From: Mesorhizobium sp. NZP2298
Lineage (GTDB): Bacteria > Pseudomonadota > Alphaproteobacteria > Rhizobiales > Rhizobiaceae
NCBI RefSeq assembly: GCF_013170825.1
Contig: NZ_CP033365.1
Location: 682,001 to 746,000 of the forward strand
Direction: 5' to 3'
DNA: 64,000 nt
The position numbers and the translations under genes are program-made. Below the pieces are notes generated by a model that did not search any database, was not told the DNA's origin, and saw only the letters and a program-made list of their open reading frames with translations. Position 1 is the stretch's first letter. Every line of letters begins with the position of its first letter. This document shows, piece after piece, positions 53,031-61,517 of this stretch.

Positions 53031-53641
53031 GAGTGAGTGCCGGAAGACCACGCCGCCCAGCAATAAGCCCAGCCCCCTGTCCGTTAGGTTGTGTGATGAT
53101 GTCACGGCTGTTTGCGGTCACAGGCTTCGAGCTCGATGGTGACTTCGCGGTATCTGGCCTTCAGCCTCTCCGATAGGCAGGGGTGGGTCTCAAGGCCGAC
53201 TATTCAGTCTTGCCGAACCCGTGCGAGGATGCCTCCAGGCAGGCTTCGTAGCCGCTCTGGTGCATGGGACAGGTCTTCGAATAGTGGATATAGAGCAGCA
53301 CCTTCATCACGCCGATTACACTAGGAGAATCTTGCTGGGGTCTCCTTCGACTTCCGGTCAGGATCAGTATTGCTCATTGGCGCTTCATCTCCTCACAGGC
53401 GGCCGGGAAGTCGGGGTATTTCTCGGCGAGCAGGTCGGCCTTGCGTCGGCTTAGCTTCACAAAATGGTCACCCCGCAATCGCTTGCTGTGTTCCATAGGC
53501 GCAATGCCCGGGTGTCGGCGCGGAAAGCCGCCTCGTTGTGAAAGAACTCGGCCACAGAGCTGCGAGAAGGTTTTTCCTCACGCAAACAGGGGAGCTAGAG
53601 CTCCCCTGTGGCGCCTAACTTTGATCTGCTGGAGCCTGTAG
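53031..53641. other. Degenerate intergenic stretch with only short open frames
   Basis: No gene can be supported in these 611 bp. On the minus strand there is a 40-codon frame at 53374-53496 (MEHSKRLRGDHFVKLSRRKA...) whose stop overlaps an 18-codon frame. A 35-codon frame follows, starting MKVLLYIHYSKTCPMHQSG and ending near 53200. They may be eroded remnants of mobile-element cargo genes or chance. Base composition is visibly less GC-rich than the flanking genes. Confidence 0.4.
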
Positions 53642-54391
53642 CTACTGACCCATGCCGAACTTGTAGGTCAGCCGGGCCATGACGGCGTCGACCTTTGCCT
53701 TGGTGCGGTAGGTCTCGGGATTAGAACCGAGGTTTCCGTTATCGAACACGTTGCTGCCCGTGCTCGTCTTATGGCCGAGGTCAACGTGGGTGTAGTCCAC
53801 GCCCAGCGAGAGGTTGTTGGTGAGGGCATAGTCGATGCCGGCGCCGAGCGCATAGCCGTTCTGCCACTCATTCTTCTCGTAGGTCACGAGGGCGTCGTTG
53901 TCTCGGGCGCGGAAATCCACCTTGCCGCCGGCGTAACCTGCCTTGGCGTAGATCAGCACGCGATCGAAGGCGTAACCGACCCGGCCGACGACCGTGGCGT
54001 AGTTCGAGATTTTGGCGGTCTCGGTGTCGGTGTCCGGGAAGTAGGGGCTGGTGATGGTCTTCTTTATGCCCGTCGCCGTCCAGGTAGCCTCGCCGCCCAG
54101 AACCCATTGGCCCCACTGCCACTGCGCGCCGGCATGAATACCGCCAGCCACGGCGCCCTTGTTGAAATCGAAGCCCTCGGTGCCAGCCGGAACGTCGTCG
54201 GTGAAAAACCCACCGTTCGGATCCGTTACGTCCGTTGCCGTGATGTCGCCATTGGCAAAGCCGACATGGCCGCCGACGTAGAAACCGCTCCAGTCATAGG
54301 TCGAACCGGCGATAGGCGCCACCATGTCGGCTGCCGAGGCACTGCTTGCCGAGAGGGCGGCAACGGCCAGAACTGCAAAGAACTTATTCAC
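53642..54391 (-). CDS. Omp25/RopB-family outer-membrane beta-barrel protein
   Basis: A 249-residue porin-like protein with a signal peptide (VNKFFAVLAVAALSASSASA|AD) and an eight-stranded barrel: DWSGFYVGGHVGFANGD at the N-terminus, GVDYTHVDLG and MARLTYKFGMGQ at the end. The start is the GTG at 54391, with GGGAG about seven bases upstream; the frame continues 29 codons further without support. Members are abundant surface proteins (Brucella Omp25/Omp31, Rhizobium RopB). It is the only intact gene in the broken stretch after the tRNA. Confidence 0.88.
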   Translation of the reverse strand: MNKFFAVLAVAALSASSASAADMVAPIAGSTYDWSGFYVGGHVGFANGDITATDVTDPNGGFFTDDVPAGTEGFDFNKGAVAGGIHAGAQWQWGQWVLGGEATWTATGIKKTITSPYFPDTDTETAKISNYATVVGRVGYAFDRVLIYAKAGYAGGKVDFRARDNDALVTYEKNEWQNGYALGAGIDYALTNNLSLGVDYTHVDLGHKTSTGSNVFDNGNLGSNPETYRTKAKVDAVMARLTYKFGMGQ

Positions 54392-54981
54392 GTATTTCTC
54401 CCAACCCAAATAATCCCTCGCGCAAGTTAATAGCGGGGAAGTTGTTAAAAGTGTGTGACCTTTTTGCCACAACCACATACAAGTCGATGCCGGCCCGCGT
54501 TCTGCCGGTTCCAGACCCTATACATGAGCAACACTTGCATTGGACTAACTATAGTATAGCTGCCGGCCGGCCTCATGCTGCTGAGGTTGTGTGGGCAGAA
54601 CCATCGCCCGGTGACAGGATCCATCAGGAAGCTCGAAATTCGGGCAGTTTCTCAATCCCAATTTCAGGGAAGAGTATCTTGTGGTGATACTGGCCATGGT
54701 GCAGGGCGCGACGGATTTCCATTAGCGCCGCCCGGCCTCTTCCTCGTTTGCGTGGACCTTGCCCTTGGTGAATGGCGGATCATGGGAGGCATGGTCCAGA
54801 CGCCGGCGCCATATGGTCCAGCGGTATTTGGACACGGCCTTATAGTAGCCCAGCCAGATATCCCCAGCCGGCGCAGGAAACGCCTTCGAGCTCCTCCCAG
54901 CCAACGGCAGGCCGCATCATTGGATCGAAGCAAAGGCAACGACGGCATCCCCAGCGCCGCGACCCCTACGCCGTGAGATAG
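54392..54981. other. Non-coding or degraded stretch upstream of the porin gene
   Basis: 590 bp with the porin promoter region at one end. On the minus strand two short frames touch as TAATG: 54722-54904 (contains WLGYYKAVSKYRWTIWRRRL) and 54624-54722 (MEIRRALHHGQYHHKILF...). They look protein-like but are too short and unrecognised; I treat them as possible remnants. Confidence 0.4.
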
Positions 54982-55308
54982 TATCGCGACTTTCGCGGCG
55001 TTCTGCTGACCACGGCTGGACGATACCGCGAGGCAACGGCCTGCTACGCGAAAATGGCAGCCGTACCGCCATGGTCACTCGTTCGTCTTGTCATCTGCCA
55101 TTCCGAACTCGGCGAAACCAGGCAGGCGCAAGACGTCCTGGCAAAAATCAAGGCACATTATCCCGGACCAAGCCTTGACGAGATCGTCGATACGGAAGTG
55201 GATTTCTACAGGATCCCGCCGTGCGATGGATTGTGTGGTTCTGCTGATGCAGCCGACACTGTCCGTTTGCGTGCGGCGGGCACAGCCTTTGGAGTAGACC
55301 GACCATGA
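54982..55308 (+). pseudogene. C-terminal TPR remnant, probably of an adenylate-cyclase/TPR protein
   Basis: The frame after a stop at 54979 reads YRDFRGVLLTTAGRYREATA, CYAKMAAVPPWSLVRLVICH, SELGETRQAQDVLAKIKAHYPG, then ...VDTEVDFYRIPPCDGL. This resembles the final TPR units and tail of rhizobial class III cyclase or winged-helix/TPR proteins. There is no start or N-terminal domain. Its stop overlaps the SDR start as ATGA, perhaps by chance. Confidence 0.6.
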
Positions 55309-56063
55309 CCCTTCCGAGCATCAAACGCGCCTTGGTCACCGGTGCCGGTGCCGTCGACGGCATCGGCTTCGCCGTTGCCCGCCAGCTTGGTCACACCGGC
55401 CACGCCGTGTTCCTCACTGGCGCCAGCGCGCGCGTGCTTGACCGCGCCACCGAACTTCGTGCCGAGGGCATCGATGCCGGGGCCATGGTCGCCGATCTCA
55501 CCAAGGCCGCCGATGTCGCGCGGCTGCGGGGAGATGCCGGCGCCATCGACATACTGGTCAACAATGCCGGCATGGGTTCGCTGGCATCACCCTCGGCCGA
55601 CAAGGCGTTTCTCGCCATGAGCGAGGCCGACTGGGATCGAGGCATCGACGTCAGCCTGAAGACGGCGTTCCTCGTCACCCATGCGTTCCTGCCGGCGATG
55701 ATCGAAGCGGGCTATGGGCGCATCGTCAATGTGGCGTCGGTCACCGGACCGCTGGTGTCTTTCGAGGGTACCTCAGCCTATTCGGCCGCCAAGGCCGGCA
55801 TGGTCGGCCTGACGCGCACGCTGGCACTCGAAGTGGCCAGGAGCGGCGTGACGGTCAATGCCGTGGCTCCCGGCTGGATCGAGACGGGCGCGTCGAGCGA
55901 GATGGAACGGATGGCGGCCTTGCATACGCCGCCGGCGCGGGCGGGCCGGCCGGATGAAGTGGCGGCGGCGGTCGTGTTCCTGGCTTCCGAAGGCGCCAGC
56001 TATGTCAACGGCGCTCTTTTGGTGGTCGATGGCGGCAACAGCCTCCAGGAACACAAGGGCTGA
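55305..56063 (+). CDS. Short-chain dehydrogenase/reductase (SDR)
   Basis: A 252-residue NAD(P)-dependent oxidoreductase of the classical SDR family. The cofactor motif is TGAGAVDGIGFAVA (about 13-26), with NNAG (about 88-91) and catalytic Ser and YSAAK (S...Y160-K164 region: VASVTGPLVSFEGTSAYSAAKAG). The C-terminus ends in VVDGGNSLQE as in 3-oxoacyl-ACP reductase-like enzymes. Substrate unknown. It reads toward the GntR/ABC locus and may belong to the same catabolic set. Confidence 0.92.
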   Translation: MTLPSIKRALVTGAGAVDGIGFAVARQLGHTGHAVFLTGASARVLDRATELRAEGIDAGAMVADLTKAADVARLRGDAGAIDILVNNAGMGSLASPSADKAFLAMSEADWDRGIDVSLKTAFLVTHAFLPAMIEAGYGRIVNVASVTGPLVSFEGTSAYSAAKAGMVGLTRTLALEVARSGVTVNAVAPGWIETGASSEMERMAALHTPPARAGRPDEVAAAVVFLASEGASYVNGALLVVDGGNSLQEHKG

Positions 56064-56165
56064 AGGTCTGCCGGCCCTGGTGCCCTTGCGCCAGGCGGTG
56101 GGAACCAAACCGCCCGGCGGCGGTTTTCCCCTCGAAGGGACCGCAGACCTCAAGGGTGCGGAACA

Positions 56166-56372
56166 ATGTACGACCATCTGGAACTGGAACTGGCGAGAGC
56201 CAGGCAGCGCGTCAAGCGTGCGGAATCCTTTCTCACGCGAGCGAATGCAATGCTGGACGAGGAGCGTGGCGTCGGCATCAGCCTTGCCCTTTGCTGCCGG
56301 ATCAGATCCGAGCAGAAACGTGTGGCTGAAGCGCGCTCTCGCCTCCGCCAAATCGATCCGACCACACACTGA
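56166..56372 (+). CDS. Small coiled-coil protein of unknown function
   Basis: A 68-residue open frame, MYDHLELELARARQRVKRAE..., predicted to be mostly helical, with two cysteines in the middle. Only a weak ribosome site (AAGGGTGCGG) precedes it. No family recognised; it may or may not be expressed. Confidence 0.4.
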   Translation: MYDHLELELARARQRVKRAESFLTRANAMLDEERGVGISLALCCRIRSEQKRVAEARSRLRQIDPTTH

Positions 56373-56379
56373 TTATGCC

Positions 56380-56556
56380 ATGACCATGATGCCCTCTCCC
56401 GAAAAGAGCGCCGTATATCGCGCCGCAAAGCTCGCCATGCTGCGGAAACTGATGGTGAAGCATATCGAGCGCACCGATGCCCAGGCGCAGAGTGTCGAAC
56501 AGGCGCTGGCGGTGTTGGCTGAAGCGACCGCTCCGGCGCGCGGCGCGCATCAGTAG
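56380..56556 (+). CDS. Small helical protein of unknown function
   Basis: A 58-residue frame starting MTMMPSPEKSAVYRAAKLAM, 7 bp after the previous small gene, with an amphipathic helical middle and an Ala-rich end. No clear ribosome site. Adjacent placement hints at a pair of small helical proteins, but evidence is thin. Confidence 0.35.
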   Translation: MTMMPSPEKSAVYRAAKLAMLRKLMVKHIERTDAQAQSVEQALAVLAEATAPARGAHQ

Positions 56557-56618
56557 CATCGCCACCGCTGGCTGTTCCCAGAGGGATGCGAAAAGCTCGC
56601 TTGCAATCCAAGTCGCCC

Positions 56619-57431
56619 TCAGGACGCCTTGGCTAGGAAACTCTGGTAATCCGACTTGGCCTGCAGCAGGCGAAGCACATTCTCGCGTGATCCCCGCACA
56701 TGGGCTCGGGCCAGGGCACCGGCCCGAGCGGTGTCGCCTGCGCAGATCGCCTCGACAATCTCGGCATGCTCCTCGCGGGCGATCTTCCATTCGTCGAGCC
56801 ACAACAATTCGGTCCAGACATAGTGCTGGCACTTGTCGAGGATGCCGCACAGCATGCCGTGCAGCATGGCGTTGCCGCTGATCTCGGCAATGACGCGGTG
56901 CAGGTCGATGCCGACTTCGAGTTCCTGGAATTTTTCCCTGGTGGTGCGGTCGGGAATGGCGGCCAGCCGCTCGCATTCAGCCAGCATGGCGCGGAGCCGG
57001 GCCTTGTCCTTCTCGGTCGCGGCGGCAGCCGCCAGCTCGGTCGCATGGCCGTCGAGGAGTTCGCGGATGTCGAAGGCCTCGCGGAACATGTTGATGTCGA
57101 ACTCGGTGACGACATAGCCCTGGCGCGGTCGGCCGGTGACGAGGCCGTCGCGTTCGAGGCGGTTGAAGGCCTCGCGCACCGGCGTGCGGCTGACATTGAG
57201 CCTGACCGCGATATCGTTCTCGGTCACGCGCGAGCCCGGTGGAATCTGACCGGTCACGATCATCGCCTTGAGCGAGGAATAGACAGAGTCGCGCAGCGTG
57301 TTTTTGGTTTCCTTGGCCAAGTCCGTTTCCAGTTCTCCGGTCTTTCGGCCGGAAGCCGATGTGTTCTCATAGCTGTATTCAAAGTCGGCTCGATTTGCCA
57401 CGCCCTGGCACCGCGTCCTCCCACGACCCAT
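56619..57431 (-). CDS. GntR-family regulator with FCD domain
   Basis: A 270-residue regulator: N-terminal winged HTH (about 45-110, with DIAVRLNVSRTPVREAFNRLERDGLV) and an FCD ligand domain (about 120-255). The metal-site residues of FCD are suggested by D-I-R-E-L..., GIDLHRVIAEISGN (Asp/His) and the later EEHAEIVEAI and AHVRGSREN His. The ATG at 57431 is preferred because AGGAG lies five bases upstream. It is divergent from the polyamine-type ABC operon, with a TTGTATACAA palindrome between, so it probably represses uptake until its carboxylate ligand appears. Confidence 0.92.
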   Translation of the reverse strand: MGRGRTRCQGVANRADFEYSYENTSASGRKTGELETDLAKETKNTLRDSVYSSLKAMIVTGQIPPGSRVTENDIAVRLNVSRTPVREAFNRLERDGLVTGRPRQGYVVTEFDINMFREAFDIRELLDGHATELAAAAATEKDKARLRAMLAECERLAAIPDRTTREKFQELEVGIDLHRVIAEISGNAMLHGMLCGILDKCQHYVWTELLWLDEWKIAREEHAEIVEAICAGDTARAGALARAHVRGSRENVLRLLQAKSDYQSFLAKAS

Positions 57432-57491
57432 CAAGGCTCCTGGCAATGCCGCGCGCTGTTGACATCGCCGATCCCCAAGCTACACTCAAAA

Positions 57492-57501
57492 TTGTATACA
57501 A
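57492..57501. promoter_or_regulatory. FadR/FCD-type operator TTGTATACAA
   Basis: A perfect 10-bp palindrome with the T-N-GT...AC-N-A pattern of GntR/FCD operators, 52 bp upstream of the ABC binding-protein ATG and in the only divergent gap next to the regulator. Confidence 0.75.
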
Positions 57502-57552
57502 AATAGCATGCGAAATCAAAAATAATGGGAACACCGGTTGGAGAGCCGAAAA

Positions 57553-58593
57553 ATGAACAGGATCAGAAGCGTTAGCGTTGTTGCGGTTGCCGCCCTCATG
57601 GCGGCCGTCGCGGCCCCCGCCCTGGCGGGCGATACCATCACCGTCGCCTCATGGGGCGGCACCTATCAGGAGGCGCAGACCAAGGCCTTCTTCAATCCGA
57701 CCGCCGACGCGCTCGGCATCACCATCAAGCAGGACACCACCAATGGCCTCGACGATGTGCGCCTGCAGGTGACCGGCAATGCGGTGAAATGGGATATAAC
57801 CGAACTCGGCGCCGACGAATGCGCGCGCGGCTCGAAGGAAGGCCTGTTCGAGAAGCTCGACTACGGCATCATCGACAAGAGCGGCATCAACCCGAAGCTG
57901 GTGCATGACGACTGGGTCGGCATTTCCTACACCTCCGTCGTCCTCATCTACCGGACCGACGTCTTCGGCGACAAGGGTCCGAAGACCTGGGCCGACTTCT
58001 GGAACGTGGAGAAATTTCCGGGGCGGCGAGCGCTGAGCGGCAGCCAGTCGACCGAGACGCTGAGCGTCGCCGCACTCGCCTCGGGCCTGCCTATCGACAA
58101 GGTCTATCCGGTCGACATCGACAGCGCGCTGAAATCCGTCGACAAGATCCGTGGCCATGTCGATGCCTGGTGGACATCAGGCGCGCAGGCGATGCAGCTG
58201 GTCAAGGACGGCGAAGTCGACATGGCGAGCATCTGGAACGGCCGCGCCGGCACGCTGAAGAAGGAAGGGGCGCCGGTCAGCTTCTCCTTCGACCAGGGCG
58301 TGCTCACCGCCGACTGCATGGTCATTCCCAAGGGCGCCAAGAACAAGGAAGCCGCCATGAAGGCGCTGGCGATGTTCGTCAGCCCGCAATTGCAGGCCAA
58401 TCTGCCGCTCTATGTCGACAACGGGCCGGTGAACGAGAAGGCTTTCGAGACCGGCAAGATCCCACCGGAGCGGATCAAGGACATCAACTCGTCGCCCGAA
58501 AACGTCAAGAAACAGGTGCTGCAGGACGCCGAGTTCTGGCGTGACAATCTGGTGGAGGCGACGGAGAAGTTCAACAATCTGATCCAGCAATAG
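57553..58593 (+). CDS. ABC transporter substrate-binding protein (PotD-like)
   Basis: A 346-residue extracellular solute-binding protein of the spermidine/putrescine class (SBP_bac_8). Signal peptide about 1-25 (PALA|GD), then DTITVASWGGTYQEAQTKAFF and WDITELGADECARGSKEGLFEKLDY. Despite the polyamine label, such proteins bind many small cations, amino acids and organic acids. GGAGAG lies eight bases before the ATG. First gene of a five-gene run with ATPase, two permeases and a GGT-family hydrolase, under the divergent GntR. Confidence 0.92.
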   Translation: MNRIRSVSVVAVAALMAAVAAPALAGDTITVASWGGTYQEAQTKAFFNPTADALGITIKQDTTNGLDDVRLQVTGNAVKWDITELGADECARGSKEGLFEKLDYGIIDKSGINPKLVHDDWVGISYTSVVLIYRTDVFGDKGPKTWADFWNVEKFPGRRALSGSQSTETLSVAALASGLPIDKVYPVDIDSALKSVDKIRGHVDAWWTSGAQAMQLVKDGEVDMASIWNGRAGTLKKEGAPVSFSFDQGVLTADCMVIPKGAKNKEAAMKALAMFVSPQLQANLPLYVDNGPVNEKAFETGKIPPERIKDINSSPENVKKQVLQDAEFWRDNLVEATEKFNNLIQQ

Positions 58594-58678
58594 GCCGCGG
58601 CCGGACCCAAACCACGGCAGGGCGGCGCACGCTGGAACGGAACCCGCCCTGCTCCCGCCGCCCCTTCACCAGGAGACG

Positions 58679-59770
58679 ATGATCTTGTCCATTGCGCCAT
58701 CCGCGCTGCCGATCAGCATGCGCCGGATCGAGAAACGATTTGGCAGCGTGTCAGTGCTGCGCGACCTGAACCTCGATGTCGAGGCCGGCGAGTTCCTGAC
58801 GCTGCTCGGGCCCTCCGGCTCCGGAAAGACGACGCTGCTGATGATCCTGGCCGGTTTCGTCAGGGCCAATGGCGGCTCGATCAGGGTCGGCGGTGACGAG
58901 ATCATCACCACGCCGCCGCACAAGCGCAACATCGGCATGGTGTTCCAGAACTACGCGCTGTTTCCACATATGAACGTCTTTCACAACATCGCCTTCCCGC
59001 TGAAGCAACGCGGCGTGCCGGCCACGGAAACGGCGGCGCGTGTCGAAAAGGCGCTGGAGCTGGTGAAGCTCAAGGGGTTGGGCGAGCGCCGGGTCGACCA
59101 GCTTTCCGGGGGCCAGCGCCAGCGCGTGGCCCTGGCGCGCGCCATCGTCTTCGAGCCGCGTATCGTGCTGATGGACGAACCGCTGTCGGCGCTCGACAAG
59201 GGCCTGCGCGAACACATGCAGATCGAGCTGCGCGCCCTGCACCGGCGGCTTGGCATGACGACGGTCTATGTCACCCACGACCAGCGCGAAGCCATCACCA
59301 TGTCGGACCGCATCGCGGTGATGAATGCCGGGCGCATCGAGCAACTCGACAAGCCGGAAACGCTCTACGCCGCGCCCAGGACGCAATTCGTGGCCGGCTT
59401 CATCGGCGAATCGAATTTCATTCCGGTCGAATGCCGCAACGGGTCAGTCTGGTATGAGGACAGGCGGATCCAGACGGCAGGGGCGCCGCCGGCCGCCGGC
59501 CGGCATCTGATGGTGGTGCGGCCGGAGAAGTTGCGGCTGGTCACGGCGGCCGAGCCGTCGAACGGCATCAACGTGCTCGACGCCACGCTCAGTGACATCA
59601 TCTACCAGGGCGACAGCTTCGTCTGTTACGCCTCGCTGCGCGACGGCCGCCAGCTGACGTTGCGCGACTATTGCCGCAGCGACGTGCTGTCCAGGCTGCC
59701 GGCCCCCGGCCAGCCGGTCAGGCTTGGCCTCGATGCGCAGGACACGATCCTCGTGGAGGCAGAGGGATGA
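58679..59770 (+). CDS. ABC transporter ATP-binding protein (PotA-like)
   Basis: A 363-residue ATPase: Walker A GPSGSGKTT (about 43), Q-loop MVFQNYALFPHM, signature LSGGQRQRVALARA, Walker B IVLMDEPLSALD and a C-terminal TOBE domain (about 270-360). AGGAG lies immediately before the ATG at 58679; the TTG two codons later is possible. Its stop overlaps the first permease start (ATGA). Confidence 0.95.
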   Translation: MILSIAPSALPISMRRIEKRFGSVSVLRDLNLDVEAGEFLTLLGPSGSGKTTLLMILAGFVRANGGSIRVGGDEIITTPPHKRNIGMVFQNYALFPHMNVFHNIAFPLKQRGVPATETAARVEKALELVKLKGLGERRVDQLSGGQRQRVALARAIVFEPRIVLMDEPLSALDKGLREHMQIELRALHRRLGMTTVYVTHDQREAITMSDRIAVMNAGRIEQLDKPETLYAAPRTQFVAGFIGESNFIPVECRNGSVWYEDRRIQTAGAPPAAGRHLMVVRPEKLRLVTAAEPSNGINVLDATLSDIIYQGDSFVCYASLRDGRQLTLRDYCRSDVLSRLPAPGQPVRLGLDAQDTILVEAEG

Positions 59771-60690
59771 GCGCGCCATCCGCCCTCCTCCAAGAGGCAG
59801 CCAGCGCGGGTCGGGACCTCAACGCGCGGGCGCTGCGCGCCGATGCCCGGCGCGAGCAGCTCAGGCTACTGGCGCTCTTATCGCCCAGCCTGTTCCTCGT
59901 CTTCGCCATCATCATCGTGCCGATCGGCTGGCTGTTCTGGCTTTCTCTGTTCGACGAGGCCGGCGCCTTCAGCGCGTCCAACTATGCGCGCTTCTTCGAG
60001 CAGGCCTCCTACATCAAGACCTTCATCACCACCTTCAAGGTAGCCTTCATCGTCACCGGCGCCTGCGTGCTGCTCGGCTATCCCCTGGCCTACATGCTGT
60101 CGCAGCTGCCGCGCCGGGCGGCGTCGATCTGCCTGATCTTCGTCATCCTGCCGTTCTGGACATCGGTGCTGGTGCGCACCTATGCCTGGCTGGTGATCCT
60201 GCAGCGCAAGGGCCTGATCAACAGCTGGCTGATCGACCTTGGCGTGATCAGCCAGCCGCTGTCGCTCGCCAACAATCTGTCCGGCGTCGTCATCGGCATG
60301 ACGCATATATTGCTGCCCTTCCTGGTGCTGCCGCTCTACGCCTCGATGAAGACCATCGACACCGACTGCCTGCGCGCCGGCATGAACCTTGGCGCCGGTC
60401 CGGTCGCCACCTTCCGGCAGATCTTCTTTCCACTGTCGCTGCCCGGCCTCGCCTCGGGCGTGGTCATCGTCTTCGTGCTCTGCCTCGGCTTCTTCGTCAC
60501 GCCTGCGCTGATGGGCGGCGGCAAGGTGATCATGTGGGCGATGCGCATGGAGCAGACCACCAGCCTCTATTCCAACTGGGGTGCGGGCGCGGCGCTTGGC
60601 GTGGTGCTGCTGTTGGTCACGCTGGCGCTTCTCGGTCTCTTCCAATGGCTGCTCGGCGCGCGCGCCACCGGTGTGTGGAGTTCGCGATGA
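59767..60690 (+). CDS. ABC transporter permease (PotB-like)
   Basis: A 307-residue permease with six predicted spans and a cytoplasmic N-terminal extension of about 35 residues. The EAA-type loop is CLRAGMNLGAGPVATFRQIFFPLSLPG (about 212-238). Both ends overlap neighbours by 4 bases, showing tight coupling in the operon. Confidence 0.94.
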   Translation: MSAPSALLQEAASAGRDLNARALRADARREQLRLLALLSPSLFLVFAIIIVPIGWLFWLSLFDEAGAFSASNYARFFEQASYIKTFITTFKVAFIVTGACVLLGYPLAYMLSQLPRRAASICLIFVILPFWTSVLVRTYAWLVILQRKGLINSWLIDLGVISQPLSLANNLSGVVIGMTHILLPFLVLPLYASMKTIDTDCLRAGMNLGAGPVATFRQIFFPLSLPGLASGVVIVFVLCLGFFVTPALMGGGKVIMWAMRMEQTTSLYSNWGAGAALGVVLLLVTLALLGLFQWLLGARATGVWSSR

Positions 60691-61487
60691 GCGGGGACGT
60701 CGGCCTGCCGATCTCGCACCGGCAACGTCTGTGGCTCTACGCGCTGGGCGGCCTGGTGCTGTTGTTCCTGATCGCGCCATCGGTCATCATCGTCATCATG
60801 TCGTTTTCGGATTCGACGCTGCTGCAGTTCCCACCACAGCAATGGTCGCTGCGCTGGTACCAGAGCTACTTCCAGTCGCTGGAATGGCGCGATGCGACCA
60901 TCGTATCGGTCAAGGTGGCTGTCATGACCGTACTGGTGGCGACGCCGCTCGGCACCGCCGCCGCCTATGCGATCAACCGGGGTACGTTGCGCTTCAACGG
61001 CACCATCAACGCGCTGTTGACGGCTTCGCTGATCATCCCGGTGATCCTGATCGGCATCGGCACCTTCTTCCTCTATGCCCGTATCGGCCTCAACAACACG
61101 CTGACCGGCCTGGTCATCGCCCATACGGTGCAGGCGCTGCCCCTGGTGGTGCTGACCGTGCTGTCGGGCCTGCGCTCCTACGACATGAACCAGGAGCGCG
61201 TGGCGCGCAGCCTAGGTGCCGGCCGCGTCGCCGCCTTCTGGCAAGTGACGATGCCGCAGATCCGCTTCTCGATCGTCTCGGGCGCGCTGTTCGCCTTCAT
61301 CACTTCCTTCGACGAGGTGGTGGTTTCGCTGTTCATCTCGGGCGGAGAGACGACGACACTGACGCGCCGCATGTTCAACGCGCTGCGCGACCAGATCGAT
61401 CCGACCATCGCCGCCATCTCGACCTGCCTGATCGTGCTTTCCGTTCTGCTCCTGTCGGTGGCGCAGATCTTCGGGCGGCGGCATTGA
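60687..61487 (+). CDS. ABC transporter permease (PotC-like)
   Basis: A 266-residue permease with six spans. EAA loop: VARSLGAGRVAAFWQVTMPQIRFSI (about 172-196). Pairs with the preceding permease to form the heterodimeric channel. The gamma-glutamyltransferase-family gene starts 30 bp downstream. Confidence 0.94.
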   Translation: MSGDVGLPISHRQRLWLYALGGLVLLFLIAPSVIIVIMSFSDSTLLQFPPQQWSLRWYQSYFQSLEWRDATIVSVKVAVMTVLVATPLGTAAAYAINRGTLRFNGTINALLTASLIIPVILIGIGTFFLYARIGLNNTLTGLVIAHTVQALPLVVLTVLSGLRSYDMNQERVARSLGAGRVAAFWQVTMPQIRFSIVSGALFAFITSFDEVVVSLFISGGETTTLTRRMFNALRDQIDPTIAAISTCLIVLSVLLLSVAQIFGRRH

Positions 61488-61517
61488 TTTCCACCAGACC
61501 AATTCGCTGAAGTGACC

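Noticed and set aside
52466..55304. Integrative element with integrase beside tRNA-Arg
   Set aside because: No integrase, transposase or direct repeat of the tRNA 3' end was seen; only broken genes. The island idea is kept as a finding without calling a mobile element.
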